Below, piece by piece: positions 24,174 through 34,244 of a stretch of DNA of 64,000 nucleotides. Source of the DNA: Streptomyces sulphureus DSM 40104 (lineage in GTDB: Bacteria; Actinomycetota; Actinomycetes; Streptomycetales; Streptomycetaceae); contig NZ_KB905822.1 of the NCBI RefSeq assembly GCF_000381025.1, forward strand, positions 186,001 to 250,000. Direction: 5' to 3'. Every line of letters begins with the position of its first letter. Within the stretch, counting starts at the first letter, position 1. Made by a program: the position numbers and the translations under genes. The notes under the pieces were generated by a model. It saw only the letters and a list, made by a program, of their open reading frames with translations, was not told the DNA's origin and ran no database searches.

Positions 24174-25591
24174 CCTCCACCGACACACCTCAGAAGGCCG
24201 CGTCCGACCGCGTGGAGCACGACCTCCTGGGTGAGCGCACCCTGCCGGACGGCGCCTACTTCGGCGTCCACACCCTGCGGGCCATGGAGAACTTCCCCAT
24301 CACCGGCACACCGCTGTCCCACCACCCCGACCTGGTCGTGGCGCTGGCCCGGGTCAAGCAGGCCGCCGCCCTCGCCAACGCCGACCTCCAGTTGCTCCAC
24401 CCCGACCTGGCCAGTGCCATCACTGCCGCGTGCGAGGAGATCGCCTCCGGCGAGCTGCACGAGCAGTTCACCGTCGACGTCATCCAGGGCGGCGCCGGAA
24501 CGTCGTCCAACATGAACGCCAACGAGGTCATCGCCAACCGCGGCCTGGAGTTCCTGGGCCACACCAAGGGTTCCTACCGACACCTCCATCCGATCGAGCA
24601 CGTGAACCGTGGTCAGAGCACCAACGACGTCTACCCCACCGCCATCAGGATCGCCCTGATCGCGGGCGTTCAGAGACTGGCAGGCGCCCTCAGCGAGCTC
24701 TGTGCGGAATTCGCGGACAAGGCCGGCGAATTCACGGACGTCCTGAAGGTCGGCCGCACCCAGCTGCAGGACGCCGTGCCCATGACCGTCGGGCAGGAGT
24801 TCGCCGCGTTTGCGACCACCCTCGGCAAGGACGAGAACGGCCTGGTCGAAACCGCCCGACGGCTGCACGAGATCAACCTGGGCGGCACGGCTATCGGTAC
24901 CGGCCTCAACGCGGACCCGTCCTGTCCTCAGACCGTCTGCCGACACCTCAGCCACCTCACCGGCCTGCCCCTGACCACAGCACGTGACCTCATCGAGGCC
25001 TCCTCGGACACCGGCGCGTTCGTGCAACTGTCCGGCGCGCTGAAGAGCGTCGCGGTGAAGCTCTCCAAGATCTGCAACGACCTGCGCCTGCTCTCCTCCG
25101 GTCCACAGGCCGGTTTCGGCGAGCTCAACCTGCCCCGCATGCAAGCCGGTTCCAGCATCATGCCGGGCAAGGTCAACCCGGTCATCCCTGAAGTCGTCAA
25201 CCAGATCGCGTTCGAGGTCATCGGCAACGACGCCACGGTCACCGTGGCCGCCGAGGGCGGACAGCTCCAACTCAACGCCTTCGAACCCGTCATCGCCCAC
25301 TCGCTGCTGAAGTCCATCGACCGGCTCACCGCGGGCTGCCATACGCTGGCCCGCCGCTGCGTCAACGGCATCACCGTCAACGACGCCCGCCTCATCCAGC
25401 AGGCCGAGGAATCGGTGGGCGTCGTGACCGCCCTCAACAACGTCATCGGCTACGAGGCCGCCACCGCCCTCGCCCACCGGGCCATGGCCACCCGTCGCAG
25501 CGTGCGCGATCTCCTGCTCGAAAACGACCGCCTCAGCCCCGCCCAGATCGACGACCTGCTCTCGCCGGCCCGGCTCACGACCCCGCAGTAG
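24170..25591 (+). CDS. aspA: Aspartate ammonia-lyase
   Basis: A 473-residue member of the fumarase/aspartase superfamily. The N-terminus RVEHDLLGERTLPDGAYFGV and HTLRAMENFPITG are typical of aspartase rather than fumarase C. GSSIMPGKVNP is the superfamily catalytic loop, and NRGQSTNDVYPT is also conserved. It converts L-aspartate to fumarate and ammonia. The start is TTG 24170, whose TTGA overlaps the dihydroorotase stop; GAGGAG lies 8-9 nt upstream. As the last gene of the operon it supplies the step that turns the aspartate from orotate breakdown into a TCA-cycle acid. A hairpin follows. Confidence 0.9.
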   Translation: MTSTDTPQKAASDRVEHDLLGERTLPDGAYFGVHTLRAMENFPITGTPLSHHPDLVVALARVKQAAALANADLQLLHPDLASAITAACEEIASGELHEQFTVDVIQGGAGTSSNMNANEVIANRGLEFLGHTKGSYRHLHPIEHVNRGQSTNDVYPTAIRIALIAGVQRLAGALSELCAEFADKAGEFTDVLKVGRTQLQDAVPMTVGQEFAAFATTLGKDENGLVETARRLHEINLGGTAIGTGLNADPSCPQTVCRHLSHLTGLPLTTARDLIEASSDTGAFVQLSGALKSVAVKLSKICNDLRLLSSGPQAGFGELNLPRMQAGSSIMPGKVNPVIPEVVNQIAFEVIGNDATVTVAAEGGQLQLNAFEPVIAHSLLKSIDRLTAGCHTLARRCVNGITVNDARLIQQAEESVGVVTALNNVIGYEAATALAHRAMATRRSVRDLLLENDRLSPAQIDDLLSPARLTTPQ

Positions 25592-25597
25592 CAGCCT

Positions 25598-25624
25598 GAC
25601 CCGACAGCGACCGGCTGTCAGGTC
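25598..25624 (+). terminator. Terminator after the orotate operon
   Basis: Arms GACC-C-GACAGC (25598-25608) and GCTGTC-A-GGTC (25614-25624) pair with one C/A mismatch around a 5-nt loop. The hairpin begins 7 bp after the aspA stop. Confidence 0.55.
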
Positions 25625-25729
25625 GCCCCGACCGGCCGACCCACCACCCCGCCCGCTCATGGACCTGGGCCGCTGCACCCCCACCGTGGCGCGGGCGCCG
25701 GCGGCCGCCGTGCAGCGCGGAGGGCAGCC

Positions 25730-25897
25730 GTGACCGTGCCACCGTGCCGCGACTGCCCGTACGCGCCCTGCGCATCGCCGCCGCCAACGCGCCCGCAAAC
25801 GCAGCCGGTTGACAGCTCCCGCTGCCCCCACCCACGTCTCGTCAAGCAGGAGGACGGTACGTACTGCACGTTCTGCCGGCGGCAGATCTACCGGTGA
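25730..25897 (+). CDS. Small Cys-rich protein, possible zinc ribbon
   Basis: A 55-codon frame starting at GTG 25730 with GGAGGG 7 nt before it. It encodes CRDCPYAPC near the start and CPH-12 residues-CTFCRRQIYR at the C-terminus. The paired CxxC spacings and terminal CRRQIY resemble short actinobacterial zinc-ribbon proteins. No function is known to me. It is too short for usual gene callers and ends 14 bp from the convergent hydrolase. A chance open frame is possible, but four regularly spaced Cys pairs are unlikely by chance. Confidence 0.45.
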   Translation: MTVPPCRDCPYAPCASPPPTRPQTQPVDSSRCPHPRLVKQEDGTYCTFCRRQIYR

Positions 25898-25910
25898 AAG
25901 GGCGAACGGC

Positions 25911-27230
25911 TCACCGGTCCAGGAGCTTCAGCACCTTCGGCCAACTCTCGGCGCGCGCCTGCTGATCGGCCTCGGCGGTGGAGACGATCTGACCGTTCCG
26001 GCCGCCCTCCTGGCCGGGCTGGCCGTAGGGGAACCAGTTGACGTGGTGGCCGGCACCGGGGAAGACCATGCCGTTCTGGTTCTGGCTGCGGATGGCGCGG
26101 GTGGCGCGGTCGGAGTCCCACATCTTGTCGTTGCCGCCGCCGACGGCGAGGACCTGGCCGCGTACCCGGTCGAGGGAGATCGGGCCCGTCGGGATCGGCT
26201 TGCCGCCGTCGGCCCAGGCGGCGCCCTGGCCGCGGAAGGGGCCGTTGACGACGGCCGAGGGAGCATAGACCACGACGTCGCGTACGAGCTCCGGTTTGCG
26301 CTGGCCGAGGAGTTGGGCGACCTCGCTGCCGCGCGAGTTGCCGACGACGGCGAGCTTCGAACCGTCCGCGCCCTCCTGCCTGCCGAGGAGCTTCGCCGCC
26401 CGCTCGAAGTAGGCGAGGTCGATCTTTTCGATGCCGTCGGGGCGCTCGGAGCCCTTGCCGCACTGGAAGTAGCAGAGCGCCAGCGTCGGATGGCCGTGCG
26501 AGGCGAGGAGCGCCGCCGCGTAGGTGCCCGCGTTGCCGCCCTCGGAGCCGCCGAAGAGCAGGACGGGTGCCTTGTCGCCGCCGCCCCGCTTCGGCAGGTA
26601 CAGCTCACCGTTGAGGCCGTCCTTGGTCTCGCTCAGCCTGCGGTGGCCGGTGCCGGGCGCGAGCCACTGCCGCTTCAGCTCCCGGTGCGCCAACTCCTTG
26701 CCGCCCTGGCTGCGTACGGAGAGGCGGACCTTGTAGGCGCGCTGCTCCTCGGGGGCCTCGGGGTGGAAGGAGAACGCCTTGCCCGTGCCGATCGTCTCGG
26801 CGCCCTTGGTGCCCTTCTCGGGGAGCATCGCGCCGAGGAGTCCGGTGCTGTCGGCCTTCGGGTACGGCTTGCCGCCCAGCGGCGCCTGCTCGGCGAGGTC
26901 GACGGCGCCGTCGTCCCCCGTCGTGTAGGTGCCGGCGGACGACCACGGTTGGTGGAGCCAGTCCTCGGCCTTGGCCACGATCTGCACCCGGGAGTTCTCG
27001 GGCAGTCCGGTGGCCTCGATGCCCACCTGCTGGTCGGCGAGCGCGGACGGTCTGTCGGTTCGGATCTCCGCGCTCGGGCCGCCGTCGCCGGCTCCGCTGT
27101 CGCCGGAGCCCGCGCTGTCCGTCGCCGAGCAGCCGGTGGCCGCCAGCACCAGGGCGAGTGCGGCCACTGCTGTTCGGGCTGTCCGCTTGCCTATCACGCT
27201 GGGCACGATACGCAGACTCGACGTCGGCAT
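25911..27230 (-). CDS. Lipoprotein acyl-CoA thioesterase/BAAT-type alpha/beta hydrolase
   Basis: The 439-residue protein has a lipoprotein signal (KRTARTAVAALALVLAATGC, Cys at about 34), an N-terminal beta-sandwich like the BAAT/acyl-CoA thioesterase domain, and a C-terminal alpha/beta hydrolase. The nucleophile elbow reads VGNSRGSE and a late GAGHHVNWFP supplies the His. In mammals this architecture transfers or hydrolyses bile-acid and fatty acyl-CoA thioesters; here the protein is exported, so an extracellular ester, thioester or peptide is likelier. Start at ATG 27230 is chosen because it places the signal sequence correctly; an in-frame upstream Met exists. It is monocistronic. Confidence 0.78.
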   Translation of the reverse strand: MPTSSLRIVPSVIGKRTARTAVAALALVLAATGCSATDSAGSGDSGAGDGGPSAEIRTDRPSALADQQVGIEATGLPENSRVQIVAKAEDWLHQPWSSAGTYTTGDDGAVDLAEQAPLGGKPYPKADSTGLLGAMLPEKGTKGAETIGTGKAFSFHPEAPEEQRAYKVRLSVRSQGGKELAHRELKRQWLAPGTGHRRLSETKDGLNGELYLPKRGGGDKAPVLLFGGSEGGNAGTYAAALLASHGHPTLALCYFQCGKGSERPDGIEKIDLAYFERAAKLLGRQEGADGSKLAVVGNSRGSEVAQLLGQRKPELVRDVVVYAPSAVVNGPFRGQGAAWADGGKPIPTGPISLDRVRGQVLAVGGGNDKMWDSDRATRAIRSQNQNGMVFPGAGHHVNWFPYGQPGQEGGRNGQIVSTAEADQQARAESWPKVLKLLDR

Positions 27231-27293
27231 GGACCGCTGCCCGGTGTGCGTCACCCCACTCCGCGCCCCGGGCAGCGTCATGCCATGCCGGCG

Positions 27294-27640
27294 TCAACCG
27301 GCCTCGGTCGCCTGCGCCTTGTCGTAGAGCGCCTCGGCCTCGGCGCCGAAGTACGGCCCGAACATGGTCTCCGGGAGGAAGACGTATACGAAGCTGTTCA
27401 CCGAGGAGAGCAGGCCCTCGCCTGCGGCCCGTGGTCTCGGTGACGGCGCCTTCGCCCGTCCACTCGCCGCCCGGCTCGGGGAACTCGGCCGGCCCGGCGT
27501 GGGGCCTGACCGTACGCGGCTCGCCTTGGGGCACGGGCTTCCCGTACCGGTCGTCCGAGCGGGCCGCGGCGAGGTCGAGCGGGACGGCGCCGCGCATCTG
27601 CTCGGCCGTCCAGAACTCGTCCAACAGGGGGCATCGAAGC
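27294..27640 (-). pseudogene. Remnant of a secreted trypsin-like serine protease
   Basis: Two pieces in different frames are recognisable. The first (about 27640 down to 27430) reads DEFWTAEQMRGAVPLD and later GGEWTGEGAVTETTGR, the pro-region and domain start of streptomycete trypsin-like peptidases. The second (about 27415 to the stop at 27294) reads SSVNSFVYVFLPETMFGPYF and then GAEAEALYDKAQ, the C-terminal end of the same kind of protein. The catalytic His-Asp-Ser part between them is gone and the join is out of frame, so this is a deletion-derived pseudogene. The match is from memory of the family, hence moderate confidence. Confidence 0.45.
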
Positions 27641-27920
27641 GGGGGTGTTGACGGCGGACCCGGTGCGTACGGTCCCGCCCTGGAGCGCGGGCTGCGTGCC
27701 GCGGGACAGAACGGCGTGCCCGCGAGCAGCAACCCTGCCCCGCAGGCGGCTGCGGCTGCGGGCGGTGGGTTGCGGGGCGTGCCCCGCGCAGACGAGTGGT
27801 GCGGGTACGGGAGAGCGTGCCCATGCGTGTGCCAGCGCACGTGTCTGCCGGGCGAGTTGAGCGGGAAAACCGCTGCCTCCGCACGGATGCGGCACAGATG
27901 CATCACACCCGCGCACAACA
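27641..27920. other. Gene-free stretch upstream of the protease remnant
   Basis: No supported gene or site is seen in these 280 bp between the remnant and the sdh terminator. Confidence 0.5.
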
Positions 27921-27960
27921 GCGGGCCCCGCCCGGTACCTACGTACCGGGCGGGGCCCGC
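27921..27960 (-). terminator. Terminator of the sdhCDAB operon
   Basis: A perfect 18-bp stem (27921-27938 with 27943-27960) and a CTAC loop lie 18 bp after the sdhB stop. It is one of the strongest hairpins in the window. Confidence 0.8.
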
Positions 27961-27978
27961 GAGGCGGAGGTTGGAGCC

Positions 27979-28742
27979 TCAGAAGCGGCGGGTGATCAGC
28001 GCGCGCTTGACCTCCTGGATCGCCTTGGTGACCTGGATACCGCGCGGGCAGGCGTCCGTGCAGTTGAAGACGGTGCGGCAACGCCACACGCCGTCCTTGT
28101 CGTTGAGGATCTCCAGGCGCTGCTCGCCCGCCTCGTCGCGGCTGTCGAAGATGAACCGGTGCGCGTTGACGATCGCCGCCGGGCCGAAGTACTGCCCGTC
28201 GTTCCAGAACACCGGGCACGAGCTGGTGCACGCGGCGCACAGGATGCACTTGGTGGTGTCGTCGAACCGCTCGCGGTCCTCGGCCGACTGGAGCCGCTCA
28301 CGCGTCGGCTCGTTGCCCGAGGTGACGAGGAACGGCATCACGTCGCGGTACGCCTGGAAGAAGGGCTCCATGTCGACGACGAGGTCCTTCAGCACGGCGA
28401 GGCCCTTTATCGGCTCGACGGAGATGGGCTTCTCCGGGCCGATGTCCTTGATCAGGGTCTTGCAGGCGAGCCGGTTGCGGCCGTTGATGCGCATCGCGTC
28501 CGAGCCGCAGATGCCGTGGGCGCAGGAGCGTCGGAAGGTGAGGGTGCCGTCGTGCTCCCACTTGATCGTGTGGAGCACGTCGAGCACGCGGTCCTTCGGG
28601 TCGACGTCGACCTGGAAGTCGTCCCACCACGGCTCGTCCGAGACCTCGCTGTTGTAGCGGCGGATGCGGAGGGTGACGGTGATCAGGTGCGAGGCGGGGC
28701 CCTTCGCCTCGGCCTCTGCCTTGTCCATGACTGCGGTGCTCA

Positions 28743-28743
<1 letters not shown>
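27979..28743 (-). CDS. sdhB: Succinate dehydrogenase iron-sulfur subunit
   Basis: A 254-residue electron-transfer subunit of respiratory complex II. The plant-type ferredoxin domain has the [2Fe-2S] set CAHGICGSDAM with a later distal Cys (LACKTL). The C-terminal domain has CILCAACTSSCP and CRTVFNCTDACPRGI for the [4Fe-4S] and [3Fe-4S] clusters. It carries electrons from the SdhA flavin to the membrane anchor. Start ATG 28743 shares its A with the TGA of sdhA (TGATG), so translation is coupled. A strong terminator follows. Confidence 0.97.
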
Positions 28744-30506
<1,763 letters not shown>

Positions 30507-30535
30507 CGGGTTACCTCAGCCTCAGCCCCGGTACG

Positions 30536-31012
30536 TCAGCGGATGTTCGGGTCGAAGGTGAAGATCACCAGCGTTCCCAGCAGGACCGTGAAAACAGTGG
30601 CCGCGTAGAGCAGCATCTTCAGCCAGAAGCGGGTGTTCGCCCGCTCCGCGTAGTCGTTGATGACGGTGCGGAGGCCGTTGGCGCCGTGCAGCATGGCGAG
30701 CCACAGCATCAGCAGGTCCCAGGTCTGCCAGAACGGCGAGGCCCAGCGGCCCGCGACGAACGCGAACCCGATCTTGCTCACGCCCCCGTCGAGCACGAGC
30801 TGGATCAGCAGGTGCCCGAGGACGAGGACGACGAGGACGATGCCCGACAGCCGCATGAACAGCCAGCCGTAGAGCTCGAAGTTGGTCCTGGTCGCCCGGG
30901 GGGTCTTCGCGGTGCGGGTCCGGGGCGGTTCGATGACCGGCGCGGGGTTGTCCACGTCGAACTCGCGCGCCCCCGCGGCCTCGTCGGCCGGCTTCGTGGT
31001 TTCGGTCGCCAT
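30536..31012 (-). CDS. sdhD: Succinate dehydrogenase hydrophobic membrane anchor subunit
   Basis: A 158-residue complex II anchor. A hydrophilic N-terminus of about 55 residues precedes three helices: LYGWLFMRLSGIVLVVLVLGH, the WDLLMLWLAMLHGANGLR segment with the haem/quinone-side His, and LLYAATVFTVLLGTLVIF. It lies 6 bp after sdhC and 29 bp before sdhA. It anchors SdhAB and takes part in menaquinone reduction. Confidence 0.93.
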   Translation of the reverse strand: MATETTKPADEAAGAREFDVDNPAPVIEPPRTRTAKTPRATRTNFELYGWLFMRLSGIVLVVLVLGHLLIQLVLDGGVSKIGFAFVAGRWASPFWQTWDLLMLWLAMLHGANGLRTVINDYAERANTRFWLKMLLYAATVFTVLLGTLVIFTFDPNIR

Positions 31013-31018
31013 CGCTTA

Positions 31019-31399
31019 TCAGCCTCCGAACAGCGAACGCAGGGTGTGCTGAAGCACCGGGTAGAAGGCACCGATCATCAGGACGAGCCAGATGACCATC
31101 GCCGTCCACAGCATCTGCTTCTGGTACCTGGCACCCTTCGACCAGAAGTCCACCGCGATGACCCGCAGGCCGTTGAGCGCGTGGAAGAGGACTGCGGCCA
31201 CGAGGCCGTACTCCATCAGGTTGACGAACGGAGTCTTGTAGATCGCGACGGTGTCGTCGTACGCCTCGGGGGAGACGCGGACGAGCGCGGTGTCCAGGAC
31301 GTGCACGAACAGGAAGAAGAAGATGAGGACGCCGGTGACTCGGTGAGCCACCCAGGACCACATTCCTTCCCGGCCGCGGTACAGCGTTCCAGCCGGCAC
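31019..31399 (-). CDS. sdhC: Succinate dehydrogenase cytochrome b556 subunit
   Basis: A 126-residue haem-b anchor of complex II with three helices. The frame extends upstream to 31474, but GTG 31399 is preceded by GGAGGG at 8-nt spacing and begins VPAGTLYRGREGMWSWV, the conserved actinobacterial N-terminus. Family features are HRVTGVLIFFFLFVHVLD (haem-ligand His), FHALNGLRVIAVDF and a C-terminal helix. It is the first gene of sdhCDAB; the promoter lies in 31400-31640. Confidence 0.93.
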   Translation of the reverse strand: MPAGTLYRGREGMWSWVAHRVTGVLIFFFLFVHVLDTALVRVSPEAYDDTVAIYKTPFVNLMEYGLVAAVLFHALNGLRVIAVDFWSKGARYQKQMLWTAMVIWLVLMIGAFYPVLQHTLRSLFGG

Positions 31400-31640
31400 G
31401 GAAAAAACCCTCCGGGAGCGGATATCGGGGCCAGCCGGCTTCGTGTCGGTCGGGCCCGGCCGGGTACGGTCCACCGGCCGCGGGCCATCGTAGCGACGCG
31501 GTGTCGGGACGCCGGTGGCGGGTGTGCAGGTCCGATCAATCAGCCACGTACGGAGGACCGCAGGAGCGCCGAGAGGCCCTACACAGGGGCCGACCGGGGA
31601 CGAGGCCCGACGTGGCGGCCCGCTGCGGCGCCCGTCCGGC

Positions 31641-32219
31641 TCAGAACCGCCCGCTGTGGTGCGGTTGTTGGCTGCGGGGGACCGGGACGGCGAGCGCGTC
31701 CTGGAAGCTGTGGCGGCTGAGCCGGCCGCGGACGATGCGGCGCAGCTCCTCGGCCGTGACCGTGCGCTCCTCCTCGGGCTCGTTGGCGAGGCGGCTGTGG
31801 AGGGCGGTGAGCGTCGCGTCGAGGCGCTCGGCGGGGGAGCGGTCGTCGAGGCAGAGCAGGAAGGTGTGGCCGAACCGGCTCTCGTACGCGGCGAGGGCGG
31901 CGCGCAGCGCGGTGTGGGCGGCGAGGACGCCGGGGCGGTCGGCGGAGTGCGTCGGCTGGTAGACGGCGTCGAGCGGGTGTCGGGCCGCCTCGCCCGCGAG
32001 CGCCTCGGCGAGGTCCTCGGGCGTAAGGTCGTACGCGGCCTCGTCGGCCGCGGCGAGGAGGGCTTCGAGGTCGGGGTACGGGCGGTGGGTGGTGAGGAGT
32101 GCGGCCCAGCGGCGGCTGGCGCAGCTCTCCAGGAATGCGGCTTCGGCCGAGGCGCGGGAGGCGGTGTTGAGTCGGCAGAGCGCCGTCTGCTGCTCGGTCC
32201 GCCGGCTGCTGGGGCGCAT
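31641..32219 (-). CDS. uraD: 2-oxo-4-hydroxy-4-carboxy-5-ureidoimidazoline decarboxylase
   Basis: A 192-residue OHCU decarboxylase of purine (urate) degradation, giving S-allantoin. Features are ESCASRRWAALLTTHRPYPDL near the N-terminus, ARHPLDA with the catalytic-type His, and a C-terminal RFGHTFLLCLDDRSPAERLDATLTALHSRL stretch read from about residue 118 (typical FGFPFIxxxxG region). The start ATG 32219 follows GAGGAG; the frame is open further upstream without a ribosome site. It lies apart from the allantoin genes and divergent from the hexosaminidase. The FLLCLDDRS version differs slightly from the usual FVICVRG, so a paralogue is possible. Confidence 0.75.
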   Translation of the reverse strand: MRPSSRRTEQQTALCRLNTASRASAEAAFLESCASRRWAALLTTHRPYPDLEALLAAADEAAYDLTPEDLAEALAGEAARHPLDAVYQPTHSADRPGVLAAHTALRAALAAYESRFGHTFLLCLDDRSPAERLDATLTALHSRLANEPEEERTVTAEELRRIVRGRLSRHSFQDALAVPVPRSQQPHHSGRF

Positions 32220-32430
32220 AGGCTCCTCTGGGTCCTCGGTTGAGTGCGGCGAGGGCCCGCCGAGATCCCTCGCGGGGCGGCGAACGACGCCGTCGAGCAA
32301 GGGATTCCGGCCGGTGTGAGATCGGATACAGCCCCCTACCGTCCGACGCCGCCACCTTAGCGACATGCCTGGAGAGGCTCCGGGCGTCCTCGGGTGATTC
32401 ACCCGCACGTGACACTTCGAAAGGTCATAC

Positions 32431-34074
32431 GTGCCCGGAACGCGACGAAAGGGAAAATACCGTACTCCCATGGGACGAAAGTGGCGCTGGACGCTTGTCG
32501 TAACGGCCGCCGTTATCGCGGTCGGCCTCGTGACCACGCTCGCCGTCAACGGCCTTCCAGGAACCGGAAGTTCGCGGACGAGCAGCGACAACACCCAATC
32601 CGAACCCTCAGACGCGGGCAGCACCCCGCCACCCGCAGGCCCCGAGCGTACGGGACCCGAGCCGCGCACGGTGCCCGCCGTACGCGACTGGAAAGCGCAG
32701 CGCGGCACGGGATGGAAACCGCAGCCCGGAGCTCGCGTCGTCACCGACCGCAAGGGGCCGCTCGCCGACGAAGCGGACCTGCTCGCCGAGGAGTTGGAGC
32801 TGGACACCGCGGGCGGCAAGCCGCGCGCCGGCGACGTCGAACTCCGGCTCACACCCAAGGCGAAGACCGGAGCCGAGGGCTACCGCCTGCGCACCGCCGA
32901 CGGCCGCGTGCGCATCACGGGCGCCAAGCAGGCCGGCGTCTTCTACGGCACCCGTACCCTTCTGCAGGCCGTACGGAACCAGGAGCTCATCGCGGACGGC
33001 GAGGTCCGCGACCGCCCGGACCGGCCGCAGCGCGGCTTCCTCCTCGACATCGCGCGCAAGGACTACAGCGCCGACTGGATCGAGTCCCGCATCAAGGAGA
33101 TGGGCGACCTCAAGCTCAACCAGCTCCAGCTCCACTTCTCCGACGACCAGGCGTACCGCATCGCCAGCGACAGCCACCCGGAGATCGTCTCCGACCCGCA
33201 CCTGACGAAGAAGCAGGTGCGCCACCTCGTCGACGTCGCGGCCTCGCGGCACATCGAGGTGGTCCCCGAGATCGACTCGCCGGGGCACCTCGGAACGGTG
33301 ATCGACGAGCATCCGGACCTCGCGGTGCGCAGCGCCTCGGGCGAGGTGGCGCGCGGCGCCATCGACATCGGCAAGCCGAAGGCCGGCAAGCTCGTCGACG
33401 ATCTGCTGCGCGAGATCGACGACCTCTTCCCCTCCAAGCAGTGGCACCTCGGCGGCGACGAGTACCCGCCGCTGCTCTCCGACGACCCCGAGTCCTCCTA
33501 CCCCGGGCTCGCCTCGGTCGCCCGCGACCGCTACGGCGACGGCGCGAAGATCCAGGATCTCGCCACGGCCTGGATCAACCACCGGGCCGACACCGTGCGC
33601 AAGCTCAAGCGGATGCCCCAGGTGTGGAACGACGGCATGCACGCGGGCGGCGTCGTCAAGCCCAACCGTCCGCGCACCGTCAACTACTGGACGGGCAAGG
33701 AGATGGGTGCGCGCGAGCCGGCCGACTACTTCAAGGAGAAGTGGAAGATCGTCAACCTCAACGACGAGTTCCTCTACTACGTCCTGGGCGAGCCGAACGA
33801 CTTCACCTACCCGACCGGCGAACGCATCTACCGCGAGTGGACACCGGCCGTCGTGCGGCACGACAAGGCCGTCCCCGACAGGTGGGCGGGCCGCGACCGC
33901 ATCCTCGGCGCCCGTTTCGCCGTCTGGGGCGACATCTCCAACGCGCAGACCACCCAGCAGGTGGCGGACGGCATCCGGCTCCCGCTCGCGGCCACCGCGC
34001 AGAAGGTCTGGGACCCCCGTGAACCGCGGCTTTCCTGGAAGGAGTTCAGCGAGGCGGTGCCCGAGCAGCAGTGA
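32431..34074 (+). CDS. Secreted beta-N-acetylhexosaminidase, GH20
   Basis: A 547-residue exported glycosidase releasing terminal GlcNAc/GalNAc, for example from chitin or cell-wall fragments. GTG 32431 starts a basic n-region, then WTLVVTAAVIAVGLVTTLAV as signal anchor, a Ser/Pro linker, the GH20b domain (about residues 95-190) and the catalytic barrel. The GH20 Asp-Glu pair is in WHLGGDEYPP, and RGFLLDIARKDYSADWI, LNQLQLHFSDDQAYRI and VPEIDSPGH are family motifs. The C-terminal helix lacks an obvious anchor. A candidate hairpin follows at 34184-34225. Confidence 0.9.
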   Translation: MPGTRRKGKYRTPMGRKWRWTLVVTAAVIAVGLVTTLAVNGLPGTGSSRTSSDNTQSEPSDAGSTPPPAGPERTGPEPRTVPAVRDWKAQRGTGWKPQPGARVVTDRKGPLADEADLLAEELELDTAGGKPRAGDVELRLTPKAKTGAEGYRLRTADGRVRITGAKQAGVFYGTRTLLQAVRNQELIADGEVRDRPDRPQRGFLLDIARKDYSADWIESRIKEMGDLKLNQLQLHFSDDQAYRIASDSHPEIVSDPHLTKKQVRHLVDVAASRHIEVVPEIDSPGHLGTVIDEHPDLAVRSASGEVARGAIDIGKPKAGKLVDDLLREIDDLFPSKQWHLGGDEYPPLLSDDPESSYPGLASVARDRYGDGAKIQDLATAWINHRADTVRKLKRMPQVWNDGMHAGGVVKPNRPRTVNYWTGKEMGAREPADYFKEKWKIVNLNDEFLYYVLGEPNDFTYPTGERIYREWTPAVVRHDKAVPDRWAGRDRILGARFAVWGDISNAQTTQQVADGIRLPLAATAQKVWDPREPRLSWKEFSEAVPEQQ

Positions 34075-34183
34075 GCGGCTCCCGGCTCTGCGCGACGTGG
34101 CGGCGCAGCCGTCGGCGAAGCGGCGGGTACGGCCGCCCGGAGGTACGACGACCGGCAAGGAACGCAGCTCGTGCGGAGGTACA

Positions 34184-34225
34184 GCCGCTCGGCGGGGTGG
34201 GCCGGGCTGCACGTTGCCGAGCGGC
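34184..34225. terminator. Possible bidirectional terminator between hexosaminidase and gntR
   Basis: Perfect 10-bp arms GCCGCTCGGC (34184-34193) and GCCGAGCGGC (34216-34225) with a 22-nt loop lie between convergent stops at 34074 and 34245. Confidence 0.4.
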
Positions 34226-34244
34226 GAGCCGGCCGCCGCGGGTG

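Noticed and set aside
16411..25591. Reading the operon as de novo pyrimidine biosynthesis.
   Set aside because: There is no aspartate transcarbamoylase, carbamoyl-phosphate synthase or OMP decarboxylase; the OPRT-like proteins lack the PRPP motif, and aspartase and a carbamoylase are present.
16411..25591. Reading the operon as reductive uracil/thymine degradation (Pyd).
   Set aside because: The cyclic amidase is of dihydroorotase type rather than dihydropyrimidinase, the reductase is PyrD/PyrK-like, and the last step is aspartase rather than a beta-alanine transaminase.
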